A DNA stretch of 64,000 nt. It comes from Sphingobium sp. Cam5-1. Lineage in GTDB: Bacteria > Pseudomonadota > Alphaproteobacteria > Sphingomonadales > Sphingomonadaceae. The DNA lies in contig NZ_CP065139.1 of assembly GCF_015693305.1 (NCBI RefSeq), forward strand, positions 434,001-498,000, given 5' to 3'. The position numbers and the translations under genes were made by a program. Of the stretch, positions 1-9,106 are shown piece by piece (the stretch's first letter is position 1; the number at the start of each line of letters is the position of its first letter). Below the pieces are notes generated by a model. It had not been told where the DNA came from. It saw nothing but the letters and a program-made list of their open reading frames with translations, and searched no databases.

Positions 1-77
1 TGCTGACCCAAGTCTATGATGTGGGAACGCCCAAGGGCGTGCCGCAGGACCCGGTCGAGCCACGTCTGGTCGCCTGA
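1..77 (+). CDS. 3' end of an unidentified protein, truncated by the window edge
   Basis: An open frame runs from base 3 to a TGA at 75-77 and encodes 24 residues ending in EPRLVA. Third-position GC is high (about three quarters), in line with real genes around it, and it converges on the LysR gene that ends at 102. No family can be assigned from so short a tail. Confidence 0.4.
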   Translation, partial: LTQVYDVGTPKGVPQDPVEPRLVA

Positions 78-101
78 CTTGCCAAACTTCGCCGGGGCGC
101 T

Positions 102-998
102 TCAACTGATCGAAGCGCCCCCGCCTAGCAGCTCTTCCGATCTTTCCCGCAGCATGTCGGACACGGCGAGAATACGGGCGAGCTTCGTCATTTCCGGATG
201 CGTCACCAGCCAGAAAGAGCGCGCAATCTCCACCTCTTCTGGAAAAAGGCGGACCAGCTTCTCATCATCGGCGACGATGAAGTCCGGCAGCACGCCGATC
301 CCGGCGCCATCCAGTATCAGCTGGCGCTGCATGCCGATGCTGCTCGACCGGAGCGACGCTTCCAGTCCCGCATAGACCTCGTCCAGATAATCGAGTTCCG
401 GCGAGTAGAGAAACTCAGGCACATAGCCGATCAGCACATGCTCATGCAGCCGCTCGCGCGACGCTGGAGCACCCCGCGCCGCGAGATAGCCCGGCGACGC
501 ATAAAGGTGCAGCTTGTAATCAGCCAGCTTTCGAACCGCCAAATGTCCCCGCTGCGGCCGCGCCAACATGACCGCCATGTCCGCTTCCCGTTTCGACGGA
601 TTCAGGAATCCCGACGCGGTAATCACGTCCAGCCGGATGCCCGGATGGCGCGCGTGAAATTCGGGGATGGCAGGGGCCAAAATCCATCGGCCAAAGCCCT
701 CTGCAACGGACAGCCGCACCTGGCCGTTCAGACTGTGCCTCTCCCCCTTCACATCGACGATCGCGGACATCGCCGCGCTTTCGATGCTTTCAGCGTGGCG
801 CAGCAGGGCGGCGCCATGTTCCGTTAGCGCCCTTTCCGCGCCCGTCTGCTCGAACAACTGTGCGTCGAGCGCCTGCGACAATCGCCCCAAGCGCCGGGAA
901 ATCGTCGTCGCATCAATGCCCAGCGCCCGCGCCGCCGGAGCCACCTTCTTCAGCCGCGCGACCGTCAGGAATATGCGCAAATCATCCCAATCGAACAT
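102..998 (-). CDS. LysR-family transcriptional regulator
   Basis: A 298-residue protein with the usual LysR layout: N-terminal winged helix-turn-helix at about residues 3-62 (DWDDLRIFLTVARLKKVAPAARALGIDATTISRRL) followed by a periplasmic-binding-protein-like effector domain. The start is set at the ATG before FDWDDL; a TTG 18 bases upstream would add six residues with no family support. It is divergent from mmsA, with about 100 bases between them containing a dyad (1020-1036), so it probably controls the valine-degradation genes. Effector unknown. Confidence 0.88.
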   Translation of the reverse strand: MFDWDDLRIFLTVARLKKVAPAARALGIDATTISRRLGRLSQALDAQLFEQTGAERALTEHGAALLRHAESIESAAMSAIVDVKGERHSLNGQVRLSVAEGFGRWILAPAIPEFHARHPGIRLDVITASGFLNPSKREADMAVMLARPQRGHLAVRKLADYKLHLYASPGYLAARGAPASRERLHEHVLIGYVPEFLYSPELDYLDEVYAGLEASLRSSSIGMQRQLILDGAGIGVLPDFIVADDEKLVRLFPEEVEIARSFWLVTHPEMTKLARILAVSDMLRERSEELLGGGASIS

Positions 999-1019
999 CA
1001 CACGCCATCCATGCAAAAA

Positions 1020-1036
1020 TGCAGATCAACTCTGCA
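1020..1036. promoter_or_regulatory. Dyad between lysR and mmsA, candidate LysR operator
   Basis: TGCAGA (1020-1025) and TCTGCA (1031-1036) are perfect inverted arms around a 5-base spacer. The site sits in the only shared promoter region of the divergent LysR and mmsA genes, which is where LysR proteins normally bind. Function is inferred from position and symmetry. Confidence 0.45.
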
Positions 1037-1102
1037 ACAAAGGGTAATTGAATGCATTAACGCCTTTAGGCATGATTAGGCAAATCTCATCGAGAGGATG
1101 CC

Positions 1103-2599
1103 ATGCGCGAAATTTCCCACAAGCTCGCCTTTGTCCATGATAGCGGGGCAGCGCGCTACAGTGATGTGTTCAATCCCAATGACGGGCAAGTTCAGGCTCG
1201 CGTTGCCCTTGGCGATCGCGCCCTGCTTGATCGCGCGGTAGAGGCGGCCAAGGCGGCGCAGCCCGCCTGGGCGGCAGTCAATCCGCAGCGGCGCGCCCGT
1301 GTCATGTTCAACTTCAAGACGCTGGTCGAACAGAATATGGACGAGCTGGCACACCTGCTCTCGTCCGAACATGGCAAGGTTATCGCGGATTCGCGCGGCG
1401 ATATCCAGCGCGGGCTGGAAGTCATCGAATTTTGCTGCGGCATCCCCCATGCGCTGAAAGGCGAATATACGCAGGGAGCAGGTCCGGGCATCGACGTTTA
1501 TTCCATGCGCCAGCCGATCGGCATCGGCGCTGGCATCACGCCCTTCAACTTCCCGGCGATGATCCCGCTGTGGATGTCGGGGGTCGCCATCGCGACGGGC
1601 AATGCCTTCATCCTCAAGCCTTCCGAACGCGATCCGTCCGTTCCTGTGCGTCTTGCCGAACTCTTCCTTGAAGCTGGTCTGCCCGAAGGCATTCTTCAGG
1701 TCGTGCAGGGCGACAAGGAAATGGTGGACGCCATTCTCGATCATCCGGACATTGGCGCTATCAGCTTCGTCGGCTCCTCCGACATCGCCCATTATGTCTA
1801 CAAACGCGGTGTCGATAACGGCAAGCGCGTCCAAGCGATGGGCGGCGCGAAAAACCATGGCATCGTCATGCCGGATGCCGATCTGGATCAGGTCGTCAAC
1901 GACCTGTCGGGCGCGGCTTTCGGCTCAGCTGGCGAACGCTGCATGGCGCTGCCGGTCGTGGTGCCGGTGGGCGAGAAGACCGCCCTCGCCCTGCGCGAAA
2001 AGCTGATCCCAGCCATTCAGGCGCTGCGCGTCGGTGTCTCAACCGATCCTGAAGCCCATTATGGCCCGGTCGTCACCGCCGCGCACAAGGCGAAGATCGA
2101 AAACTATATCCAGATGGGTATCGATGAAGGCGCCGAGCTGGTCGTCGATGGCCGCGGCTTCACCTTGCAAGGGCATGAGCAGGGCTTCTTCGTCGGCCCC
2201 ACGCTGTTCGATCATGTCAAACCCAGCATGCGCACCTATCAGGAAGAGATTTTCGGTCCCGTCTTGCAAATGGTCCGCGCCCAGAGCTTCGAGGAGGCGC
2301 TCGCCCTCCCCAGCCAGCATCAATATGGCAATGGCGTCGCCATCTTCACCCGCAACGGCCATGCCGCACGCGAATTCGCCGCGCGGGTGAATGTCGGCAT
2401 GGTCGGCATCAACGTGCCGATCCCGGTGCCGGTCGCTTATCATACGTTCGGCGGCTGGAAGCGGTCTGCCTTTGGCGACACCAACCAGCACGGCATGGAA
2501 GGCATCAAATTCTGGACGAAGGTGAAGACCATCACCCAGCGCTGGCCCGATGGCGGCGCGTCCGGCGACAGCGCCTTCGTCATCCCCACCATGGGGTGA
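1103..2599 (+). CDS. mmsA: CoA-acylating methylmalonate-semialdehyde dehydrogenase
   Basis: Converts methylmalonate semialdehyde to propionyl-CoA with NAD+ and CoA, the last step of valine (and thymine) breakdown in the cytosol. The 498-residue length is typical. The aldehyde-dehydrogenase fold is intact: PFNFP near residue 150, an AMGGAKNHG segment near 245-253 that is characteristic of the MMSDH branch, and the catalytic cysteine at 280 in FGSAGERCMAL. It heads a plus-strand set with an acyl-CoA dehydrogenase and mmsB, so the valine role is well supported by context. Start has an AGAGGA ribosome site 5 bases upstream. Confidence 0.95.
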   Translation: MREISHKLAFVHDSGAARYSDVFNPNDGQVQARVALGDRALLDRAVEAAKAAQPAWAAVNPQRRARVMFNFKTLVEQNMDELAHLLSSEHGKVIADSRGDIQRGLEVIEFCCGIPHALKGEYTQGAGPGIDVYSMRQPIGIGAGITPFNFPAMIPLWMSGVAIATGNAFILKPSERDPSVPVRLAELFLEAGLPEGILQVVQGDKEMVDAILDHPDIGAISFVGSSDIAHYVYKRGVDNGKRVQAMGGAKNHGIVMPDADLDQVVNDLSGAAFGSAGERCMALPVVVPVGEKTALALREKLIPAIQALRVGVSTDPEAHYGPVVTAAHKAKIENYIQMGIDEGAELVVDGRGFTLQGHEQGFFVGPTLFDHVKPSMRTYQEEIFGPVLQMVRAQSFEEALALPSQHQYGNGVAIFTRNGHAAREFAARVNVGMVGINVPIPVPVAYHTFGGWKRSAFGDTNQHGMEGIKFWTKVKTITQRWPDGGASGDSAFVIPTMG

Positions 2600-2668
2600 C
2601 AGCCGCCAGGGGAGAGCGCATGCTCTCCCTCAAGACGCTTGGCGCACGCCATCGCCGCAACAGGATGC

Positions 2669-3814
2669 ATGATGACCCAGTTCGACCTTACCGACGACCA
2701 ACGCCAGATTCAGGACATGGCGCGGCGCTTCACCGCAGACGCAATCACACCCCATGCGGCCGAGTGGGATGAAAAGCATATCTTCCCGCGCGACACGATC
2801 CGCGCGGCGGCGGAGCTGGGCTTTGGCGGCATCTATGTGTCGGAAGAGTCGGGCGGGATCGGCCTCGGGCGTCTGGAATCGGCGCTCATCATGGAAGCCA
2901 TGGCCTATGGCTGCCCATCGACCAGCGCGTTCATATCGATCCACAACATGGCCGCCTGGATGATCGACCGTTTCGGCGGCCAGCCGGTCAAGGACAAATA
3001 CCTGCCCTCGATGGTGCCGATGGAGCAGATGGGCAGCTATTGCCTGACCGAGGCGGGATCGGGATCTGACGCCGCCGCGCTCAAGACCCGCGCCGTAAAG
3101 GACGGCAGCGACTATCTCGTCACCGGCTCCAAACAGTTCATTTCCGGCGGCGGCGAAAACGACATCTATGTCACCATGGTCCGCACGGGCGAGGAAGGTC
3201 CCAAGGGCATCAGCTGCCTCGTCATTGAAAAGGACATGCCCGGCGTCACCTTCGGCGCGCAGGAACGCAAGCTCGGCTGGCATTCGCAACCCACCGCGCA
3301 GGTCAATTTCGACAATGTCCGCGTGCCCGCCGAAAACCTATTGGGAGCGGAGGGCGAAGGCTTCCGCATCGCGATGATGGGCCTCGACGGCGGACGCCTC
3401 AACATTGGCGCTTGCTCACTGGGCGGCGCGCAGCGCTGCCTCGATGAGGCGATTGCCTACAGCAAGGACCGCAAACAGTTCGGGCAGGCCATCGCTGATT
3501 TCCAGAACACGCAATTCACCCTTGCCGACATGGAAACCGAACTTCAGGCGGCGCGCGCGCTGCTCTACATGGCGGCAGTCAAGGTGACGGAAAACGCGCC
3601 CGACAAGACCCGCTTCGCCGCCATGGCAAAGCGGCTCGCCACCGACGCCGGGTCCGCCATCGCCGACCGCGCGCTGCAACTGCATGGCGGCTATGGTTAT
3701 CTGATGGACTATCCGGTCGAACGCTTCTGGCGCGACCTGCGCGTTCACTCGATCCTGGAAGGCACCAACCAGGTGATGCGCATGATCGTCGCGCGCGATC
3801 TGCTGCGCCCATGA
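2669..3814 (+). CDS. Acyl-CoA dehydrogenase, probably isobutyryl-CoA dehydrogenase
   Basis: A complete ACAD of about 381 residues: N-terminal helical domain (TDDQRQIQDMARRF), middle beta domain with the YCLTEAGSGSDAAAL flavin/substrate loop, and C-terminal domain with RKQFGQ, QLHGGYGYL and EGTNQVMR. It oxidises a short acyl-CoA and passes electrons to ETF. Its place between mmsA and mmsB points to isobutyryl-CoA to methacrylyl-CoA in valine catabolism. Two ATGs (2669 and 2672) follow an ACAGGA site; a TTG further upstream is unlikely. Substrate is inferred from neighbours. The matching enoyl-CoA hydratase and 3-hydroxyisobutyryl-CoA hydrolase are not in the cluster. Confidence 0.9.
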   Translation: MMTQFDLTDDQRQIQDMARRFTADAITPHAAEWDEKHIFPRDTIRAAAELGFGGIYVSEESGGIGLGRLESALIMEAMAYGCPSTSAFISIHNMAAWMIDRFGGQPVKDKYLPSMVPMEQMGSYCLTEAGSGSDAAALKTRAVKDGSDYLVTGSKQFISGGGENDIYVTMVRTGEEGPKGISCLVIEKDMPGVTFGAQERKLGWHSQPTAQVNFDNVRVPAENLLGAEGEGFRIAMMGLDGGRLNIGACSLGGAQRCLDEAIAYSKDRKQFGQAIADFQNTQFTLADMETELQAARALLYMAAVKVTENAPDKTRFAAMAKRLATDAGSAIADRALQLHGGYGYLMDYPVERFWRDLRVHSILEGTNQVMRMIVARDLLRP

Positions 3815-3847
3815 ACGCGGCCTGACAATCAACGGAAGGAAGTCGGC

Positions 3848-4726
3848 ATGACTGAGACTATCGCCTTCATCGGCCTGGGTAACATGGGTGGCGGAATGGC
3901 CGCCAATCTCGTCAAGAACGGCTTTGTCGTGCGCGCCTTCGATCTTTCCGACGCGGCCCTCGCCAAGGCCGAGGCGGCGGGCGCGACCCGCGCCAGCAGC
4001 GCGGCCGAAGCCGTCGCAGGGGCGGATGCAGTGGTCACGATGCTACCGGCCGGCAAGCATGTCGAAGCGGTCTATAATGACGAGGTTTTCGGCACTGCAA
4101 AGGCAGGAGCACTGTTTCTCGATTGTTCGACCATCGACGTGGCGACCGCTCGCCGGGTCATCGCCGCAGCGAAGGCGAAGGGTTTTCTGATGGCCGACGC
4201 GCCGGTCTCTGGAGGGATTGCCGCTGCAAATGGGGGAACACTAACCTTCATGGTGGGCGGCGACGATGAAGCCTTTGCCAAGGCAAAGCCCATCCTGTCC
4301 GCCATGGGCAAGGCGGTGATCCACGCCGGTAGTGACGGCAACGGCCAGGCGGCCAAGATCTGCAACAACATGCTGCTCGGCGCGACCATGGTCGCGACGT
4401 GCGAAGCCTTTGCCATGGCGGAGAAGATCGGGCTCGACGCCCAGACCTTCTACGACATTTCCAGCGTTTCGTCGGGGCAAAGCTGGTCGATGACAAGCTA
4501 CTGCCCGGTGCCCGGCGTTGGTCCGCAATCGCCCGCAGACAACGGTTATAGCGGCGGCTTTGCCGTTGCCCTGATGCTGAAGGACCTGAAGCTCGCGCTG
4601 GAAGCGGCGGCTTCCGTCAACGCCAGCGTACCCATGGGCGCGCAGGCGGAAAGTCTTTATCAGTTGCTGGCCAATAAGGGCGAAACGGGTCAGGATTTTT
4701 CCTCGATCATCAAATTCCTGTCCTGA
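3848..4726 (+). CDS. mmsB: 3-hydroxyisobutyrate dehydrogenase
   Basis: NAD-dependent oxidation of 3-hydroxyisobutyrate to methylmalonate semialdehyde, the substrate of MmsA. The 292-residue protein has the Rossmann motif GLGNMGGGMA at residues 9-18, the APVSGG substrate loop (118-123), and the catalytic lysine at 170 in GQAAKICNNML, all diagnostic of the beta-hydroxyacid dehydrogenase family. It is preceded by a GGAAGG site and lies 33 bases after the acyl-CoA dehydrogenase, so the three genes are likely one transcript. Confidence 0.95.
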   Translation: MTETIAFIGLGNMGGGMAANLVKNGFVVRAFDLSDAALAKAEAAGATRASSAAEAVAGADAVVTMLPAGKHVEAVYNDEVFGTAKAGALFLDCSTIDVATARRVIAAAKAKGFLMADAPVSGGIAAANGGTLTFMVGGDDEAFAKAKPILSAMGKAVIHAGSDGNGQAAKICNNMLLGATMVATCEAFAMAEKIGLDAQTFYDISSVSSGQSWSMTSYCPVPGVGPQSPADNGYSGGFAVALMLKDLKLALEAAASVNASVPMGAQAESLYQLLANKGETGQDFSSIIKFLS

Positions 4727-4835
4727 TCAGCAAGGAAGCCGCGCAGCCGCCAAGCCCAGTGGCGGTCCCGCCAATGCAACTGAACGCCTCGCCTTCCGTT
4801 AACAAGGAAGGTCGTAAAAAAGATGAGGCAAATCA

Positions 4836-5087
4836 ATGCGGATGGAAAGCGCGACGGGCTGGTCGGCAACCTATAGCTACTCTCCACTATATCGGGAGGA
4901 TGAGCCCAATCATTGTCCCGGATGTGACAGGCAACATTGGATCATAGGGCGAATGACTGCCGAATGCAGTTTCTGCGGATCGGCCATGCCTCTTGAACAC
5001 TTCAGCACCTATAGCGCGTCACCACGGATCGAGTGCCGCAGTCCTTCGGCGGAAGAACTTCCTGAATATCTGCGGCCAGTCGCCTGA
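4836..5087 (+). CDS. Small zinc-ribbon-like protein of unknown function
   Basis: Encodes 83 residues. Two CxxC knuckles are spaced like a treble-clef/zinc-ribbon fold: CPGC at about 28-31 and CSFC at about 44-47, separated by a HWIIGR segment, followed by an acidic tail ending PEYLRPVA. A GATGAGG ribosome site sits 8 bases before the ATG. The metal-binding cysteines and ribosome site argue for a real gene, but codon bias is weaker than in neighbours. It could be a DNA- or protein-binding adaptor; no function is claimed. Confidence 0.6.
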   Translation: MRMESATGWSATYSYSPLYREDEPNHCPGCDRQHWIIGRMTAECSFCGSAMPLEHFSTYSASPRIECRSPSAEELPEYLRPVA

Positions 5088-5121
5088 ACTGTGTCAGACG
5101 GCCTCTATATGGCCTGACATG

Positions 5122-5155
5122 CAAAAAGCCCTACCTCCGGAAAAGAAGGCAGGGC
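5122..5155 (-). terminator. Rho-independent terminator for the MFS transcript
   Basis: On the minus strand a stem of nine pairs with one mismatch (GCCCTGCCT against AGGTAGGGC, loop of 10) is followed at once by TTTTT. It lies about 200 bases past the stop of the MFS gene. The stretch between them (5156-5353) holds no gene I can support. Confidence 0.6.
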
Positions 5156-5353
5156 AGTTTGGGTCGCACTGCAGGATAACCTGCTTCTCGCTAACCAGCT
5201 TTGCAGGGCTACGGTTCCGGCTTCGAACCGTCCGCAAAACTTGCGCATTGGTTCCATAGCTTTGAATTGTCCCGAAAGCCCGGGCATTTCACGCAAGGTA
5301 TAACCAACGCTATAATCAGAAATATCAATGTCGTTCACTGAACTTTCCTGCGC

Positions 5354-6682
5354 TCAGCCGCGTGCCACCGCCTCATTGGTCGCGGCATAGCTGCGCAATC
5401 CGGACCATGCGGCGAGGGCGGCGATTAGCGATGCACACAGGCCCACCGTCGCCAGCGAGGGGCCGATCTGACCGTTGCCGTCGAACAAGGCATTGTCGAT
5501 CAACGGCACGATCGCTGTTCCGAGCGACAAGCCCACGAGACTGTTCGCCAGAAGGAACAGCGCGGCTCCGGTTGCTCGCATGCTGGGCGGCGTCGCGAGT
5601 TGGATCGCAGCCAGCGAGCAGCCGAAATAGCCGTTGAAGCAGAAGGTCAGCACTGAAAAGAGCAGCAGCAGCAGCGTTGAGGAAGGCATGACCGGCGCAA
5701 GCGTCGCCGGAATAACGCACAGAAAGGCGAGGATCATCGCCATCCTCAAATTGGCATCGCGCACGCCTTTCAGCGAAAGCCTCTCCGCCGCGAAACCGCC
5801 CGCCAAGGAACCCAGGCTCCCAAGCAGCAGGTAGATCAGCCCCAGACGAAGCGAAGCCTGCCCGGGCGTCATGTCAAAGGTCCGGATGAGCAATGTCGGA
5901 TACCATGCCGAAAGGCCATAACCCATGGTCCCCAGCAAGGTGGAATTGGCATAGATCGCCGCGAATGTCCGCCAATGCGCGCGCAGGTGAGACAGCGCCG
6001 CGCGAAACGGCATGCCCGCTTTCACCCACCCTGCGCGGCGCGCCGGTTCCCGGGCCACGAAAACCAGCGCCGTCACCAACAGGCCGGGCAAGGCCACCAG
6101 CAGGAATGCCGCCCGCCAGGTAGGCATCGGCCCGATCCCGGGCAGCACCAGGGCACCCTGCGCAGCGACCATATCGACAACGGCACCCCCGACAAGCAGC
6201 GCCAACCCGCCGCCAATGGTGATGCCCAGATTATAGATCGCCATCGCCCGCGAAAGCTGCGCTGGCGGATAGGCGTCACTCAGCCAACTGTGCGCCGAAG
6301 GGGATAGCGATGCCTCCCCCAAACCGACGCCCATGCGCGCGACGAACAGATGTGCATAGCTACCCGCAAAGCCACAAAGCGCGGTGCAGGCGCTCCAGAA
6401 CAAAACTCCCACGGCGATGATCCGGCGGCGGCTGATCCGGTCGGCCAGCATGCCGATGGGAATGCCGACCACCGCATAGAGCAGGGCAAAGGCCAATCCC
6501 TGAAGCAACCCGACCTGCAAATCGCTAAGGGCCAGATCCTGTTTGATCGGCTCGACCATCAGACTCAATATTTGTCGGTCGACGAAGGAAAGGATGTAGG
6601 CGACAAGGAATATGCCGAGCGCGACATGCCCTTGCCGTAGAGTGGCCCTGCCGTGGCTCAACACCTCATCCCCTCGTCCCAT
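5354..6682 (-). CDS. MFS transporter of the Spinster type
   Basis: A 442-residue inner-membrane protein with about twelve hydrophobic segments. The first is followed by NF/SFVDRQILSLM-like sequence (here LSFVDRQILSLM near residues 31-42), which with GLGEASLSPSA in the fourth segment is typical of the Spinster-like major facilitator group common in sphingomonads and often found in aromatic or terpenoid catabolic loci. The loop ADRISRRR is the MFS signature between TM2 and TM3. Substrate cannot be read from sequence. It stands alone, with a terminator downstream. Confidence 0.88.
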   Translation of the reverse strand: MGRGDEVLSHGRATLRQGHVALGIFLVAYILSFVDRQILSLMVEPIKQDLALSDLQVGLLQGLAFALLYAVVGIPIGMLADRISRRRIIAVGVLFWSACTALCGFAGSYAHLFVARMGVGLGEASLSPSAHSWLSDAYPPAQLSRAMAIYNLGITIGGGLALLVGGAVVDMVAAQGALVLPGIGPMPTWRAAFLLVALPGLLVTALVFVAREPARRAGWVKAGMPFRAALSHLRAHWRTFAAIYANSTLLGTMGYGLSAWYPTLLIRTFDMTPGQASLRLGLIYLLLGSLGSLAGGFAAERLSLKGVRDANLRMAMILAFLCVIPATLAPVMPSSTLLLLLFSVLTFCFNGYFGCSLAAIQLATPPSMRATGAALFLLANSLVGLSLGTAIVPLIDNALFDGNGQIGPSLATVGLCASLIAALAAWSGLRSYAATNEAVARG

Positions 6683-6777
6683 GCTGTTCTTCTGCTGATC
6701 GTCGTGCGTCTCTGCATATCTTGGGAGGGGAAGGTCAAGGCTGCGGCAGCATGGCTGAAGAAGCCCAGTGGGAAAAC

Positions 6778-7782
6778 CTAATCCCGTAGAACAATCTTCC
6801 CGATCGACGCTCCCGTTTCGACCAGTTCATGCGCGGCCTTAAGGGTGGCGGCACTCATCGGTCCTAGATCGCGCGTCATTGTCCCCTGCAAAACCCCTTC
6901 ATCCGCCAGCCGCGCGATCTCGGACAAGATGCGATGCTGTTCGATCATGTCCGGGGTTTCGTAGATGGAGCGCGTAAAAACACCCTCCCACGCGACGGTG
7001 ATCGACTTTTGCCGGAGGGCCACAATGTCGAAGCTCTTCACATCATCGATAACCGCCAGGCTTCCTTGAGGCGCGATGATGCGGGCAAATGCTGCCAGAT
7101 GCTGCTCGCTCGCAGCCAGACTTGCCACGAAGTTGACCGCCTTGACGCCGATCGCGGCTAGCCCTTCATTTAACGGCTTGCGGTGGTCGATCACATCATG
7201 CGCGCCCATCTGCTTCACCCAGGCGATGGTTTCCGGGCGCGAAGCGGTAGCGATCACGCGCAGCTTGGTCAGCTGCCGCGCGAATTGCACCAGCATCGAA
7301 CCAACGCCGCCAGCGCCGTTGACGATCAGGATCGTCTGCCCTTCACCCCCGCCCCGTGGCACGCGCAGACGGTCGAACAACAGCTCCCAGGCCGTAAGCC
7401 CGGTCAGCGGCAGCGCCGCCGCCTGCGCGAAATCAAAGGAACGCGGCTTTGGCCCGACAATCCGCTCGTCGACGACATGCAGTTCCGAATTGGTCCCCGG
7501 CCGCTTGATGGTGCCAGCATAGAAGACTTCGTCACCCGGCGCGAAAAGCGTGACGTCAGAGCCGATGGCTTCCACCACGCCCGCCGCGTCATAGCCCAGA
7601 ACCATCGGCTCCTCACCGGGCTTGGCGCCGCCGCGCACTTTCGTGTCGACCGGATTGACGGACACAGCATGCACACGAACGAGCAGATCGCGAGGGCCGG
7701 GCGACGGATCGGCGACTTCAATGTCGATCAGCGAGTCTTCCCGCTCCAACGGGCCGCCTTGCCTGAATCCCACCGCCTTCAT
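6778..7782 (-). CDS. Zinc-less alcohol dehydrogenase / NADPH quinone oxidoreductase-like protein
   Basis: A 334-residue medium-chain dehydrogenase/reductase: GroES-like N-terminal domain (VSVNPVDTKVRGG near 41-53, LGYDAAGVV), then a Rossmann domain with NGAGGVGSM near 154-162. The cysteine ligands for catalytic and structural zinc are absent, which places it with the quinone-oxidoreductase/ZADH branch that reduces enones or quinones with NADPH. It is followed on the same strand by nothing closely linked (95 bases to the MFS gene) and its physiological substrate is unknown. Confidence 0.85.
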   Translation of the reverse strand: MKAVGFRQGGPLEREDSLIDIEVADPSPGPRDLLVRVHAVSVNPVDTKVRGGAKPGEEPMVLGYDAAGVVEAIGSDVTLFAPGDEVFYAGTIKRPGTNSELHVVDERIVGPKPRSFDFAQAAALPLTGLTAWELLFDRLRVPRGGGEGQTILIVNGAGGVGSMLVQFARQLTKLRVIATASRPETIAWVKQMGAHDVIDHRKPLNEGLAAIGVKAVNFVASLAASEQHLAAFARIIAPQGSLAVIDDVKSFDIVALRQKSITVAWEGVFTRSIYETPDMIEQHRILSEIARLADEGVLQGTMTRDLGPMSAATLKAAHELVETGASIGKIVLRD

Positions 7783-7861
7783 CCAGCGCCTGTCTCTCTA
7801 TAGCCGATCTCAGGGCGAGAGGCTTATTGTTGCCGCGCTGAAAAGGGAAGGCGCCAATGCG

Positions 7862-9046
7862 TCAGGCGAGCTCAAATGCCATCGCTGTCGCTTCGCCACC
7901 GCCGATGCACAGGCTCGCCACGCCGCGCTTGAGGCCGCGCTCCTCCAGCGCACCCAGCAGAGTAGCAATGATCCGCGCGCCCGAAGCCCCGATCGGATGC
8001 CCCAGCGCAGTCGCACCGCCATTGACGTTCAACTTGTCGGCGGGGATGCCAAGATCCTTGGCCGCGATCATCGCAACAACGGCGAAGGCTTCGTTCACCT
8101 CAAACAGATCAACGTCGGCGACGGACCAGCCCGCCCTGTCCAGCAGCTTACGCATTGCCGGAACGGGCGCGGTCGTAAAGCGCGCCGGTTCATGGGCGTG
8201 TGCGGCGCTGGCCACTACCGTGGCTATTACCGGCAAACCCATACGCTCCGCCACACTGCGCCGCGTCATCACCAGTGCCGCTGCCCCGTCGGAGATGGAC
8301 GAACTGTTCGCCGCGGTGATAGTGCCATCGGGGACGAATGCCGGCTTTAGCGAGGGGATCTTGTCCGGACGGGCCTTGCCCGGCTGCTCGTCGGTATCCA
8401 CCAACGTATCGCCGCCACGTCCGGGCACCGTCACGCCCGCGATTTCGCGCCGGAAAGCGCCGCTCGCGATGGCTGCCTGCGCTCGCTCCAGCGATCGAAC
8501 CGCATAGCCATCCTGCTCCGCGCGCGTGAACTGATAATCCCGCACCGCCTCCTCGGCAAAGACGCCCATCGCCTTGCCGGGCTGATAGGCATCCTCCAGC
8601 CCGTCCATCATCATCGTGTCAATGATCCGGTCGTGACCAATGCGTGCGCCGGAACGGTGCTTGGGCAGGGCATAGGGCGCGTTCGTCATGCTTTCCATGC
8701 CACCCGCCACGATCAGATCGGCAGCGCCTGCCTGCAACGCTTCCTGCGCCATGATGGCAGCCTGCATGCCCGAACCACACATCTTGTTGACGGTGGTCGC
8801 CTCTGTATCAAGGCCAAGGCCCGCTCCCAGCGCCGCCTGCCGCGCGGGCGCCTGCCCCAAGCCCGCTGGCAGGACGCAGCCCATATAGATGCGGTCGATC
8901 GCGTCCACGGGCGCACCCGCGCGCTCCACTGCCGCCTTGACCGCAGCCGCACCCAGATCGGTCGCCTTCAAAGGGGAGAAGATACCCTGAAACCCACCCA
9001 TCGGCGTGCGGGCATAACCAGCGATGACAACAGGATCATTCTGCAT
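7862..9046 (-). CDS. Acetyl-CoA acetyltransferase (thiolase)
   Basis: A degradative thiolase of 394 residues. The nucleophilic cysteine is C90 in NKMCGSGMQA, the second triad elements are NEAFA and GGATALGHPIGASGAR, and the acid/base cysteine lies in LCIGGGEA near the C-terminus. Start chosen at the ATG before QNDPVVIAGYARTP, which has an AAGGAA site 6 bases upstream; an in-frame start 57 bases earlier has none. It ends the leucine/isovalerate operon, where it would cleave acetoacetyl-CoA. Confidence 0.93.
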   Translation of the reverse strand: MQNDPVVIAGYARTPMGGFQGIFSPLKATDLGAAAVKAAVERAGAPVDAIDRIYMGCVLPAGLGQAPARQAALGAGLGLDTEATTVNKMCGSGMQAAIMAQEALQAGAADLIVAGGMESMTNAPYALPKHRSGARIGHDRIIDTMMMDGLEDAYQPGKAMGVFAEEAVRDYQFTRAEQDGYAVRSLERAQAAIASGAFRREIAGVTVPGRGGDTLVDTDEQPGKARPDKIPSLKPAFVPDGTITAANSSSISDGAAALVMTRRSVAERMGLPVIATVVASAAHAHEPARFTTAPVPAMRKLLDRAGWSVADVDLFEVNEAFAVVAMIAAKDLGIPADKLNVNGGATALGHPIGASGARIIATLLGALEERGLKRGVASLCIGGGEATAMAFELA

Positions 9047-9106
9047 GACAATTTCCTTCAAGCGCGAGCGAGCGGTGCCACTGCCAATATAGGTGCTCAC
9101 CAACGA

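Noticed and set aside
4792..4811. CCTTCC/GGAAGG hairpin between mmsB and the small zinc-ribbon gene
   Set aside because: Six-base stem without a T-run; too weak to call a terminator.
5105..5338. 77-codon minus-strand frame just after the MFS gene, starting with GTG and a CAGGAAAG site
   Set aside because: A rho-independent terminator lies inside its last third, codon bias is poor and no motif is visible.
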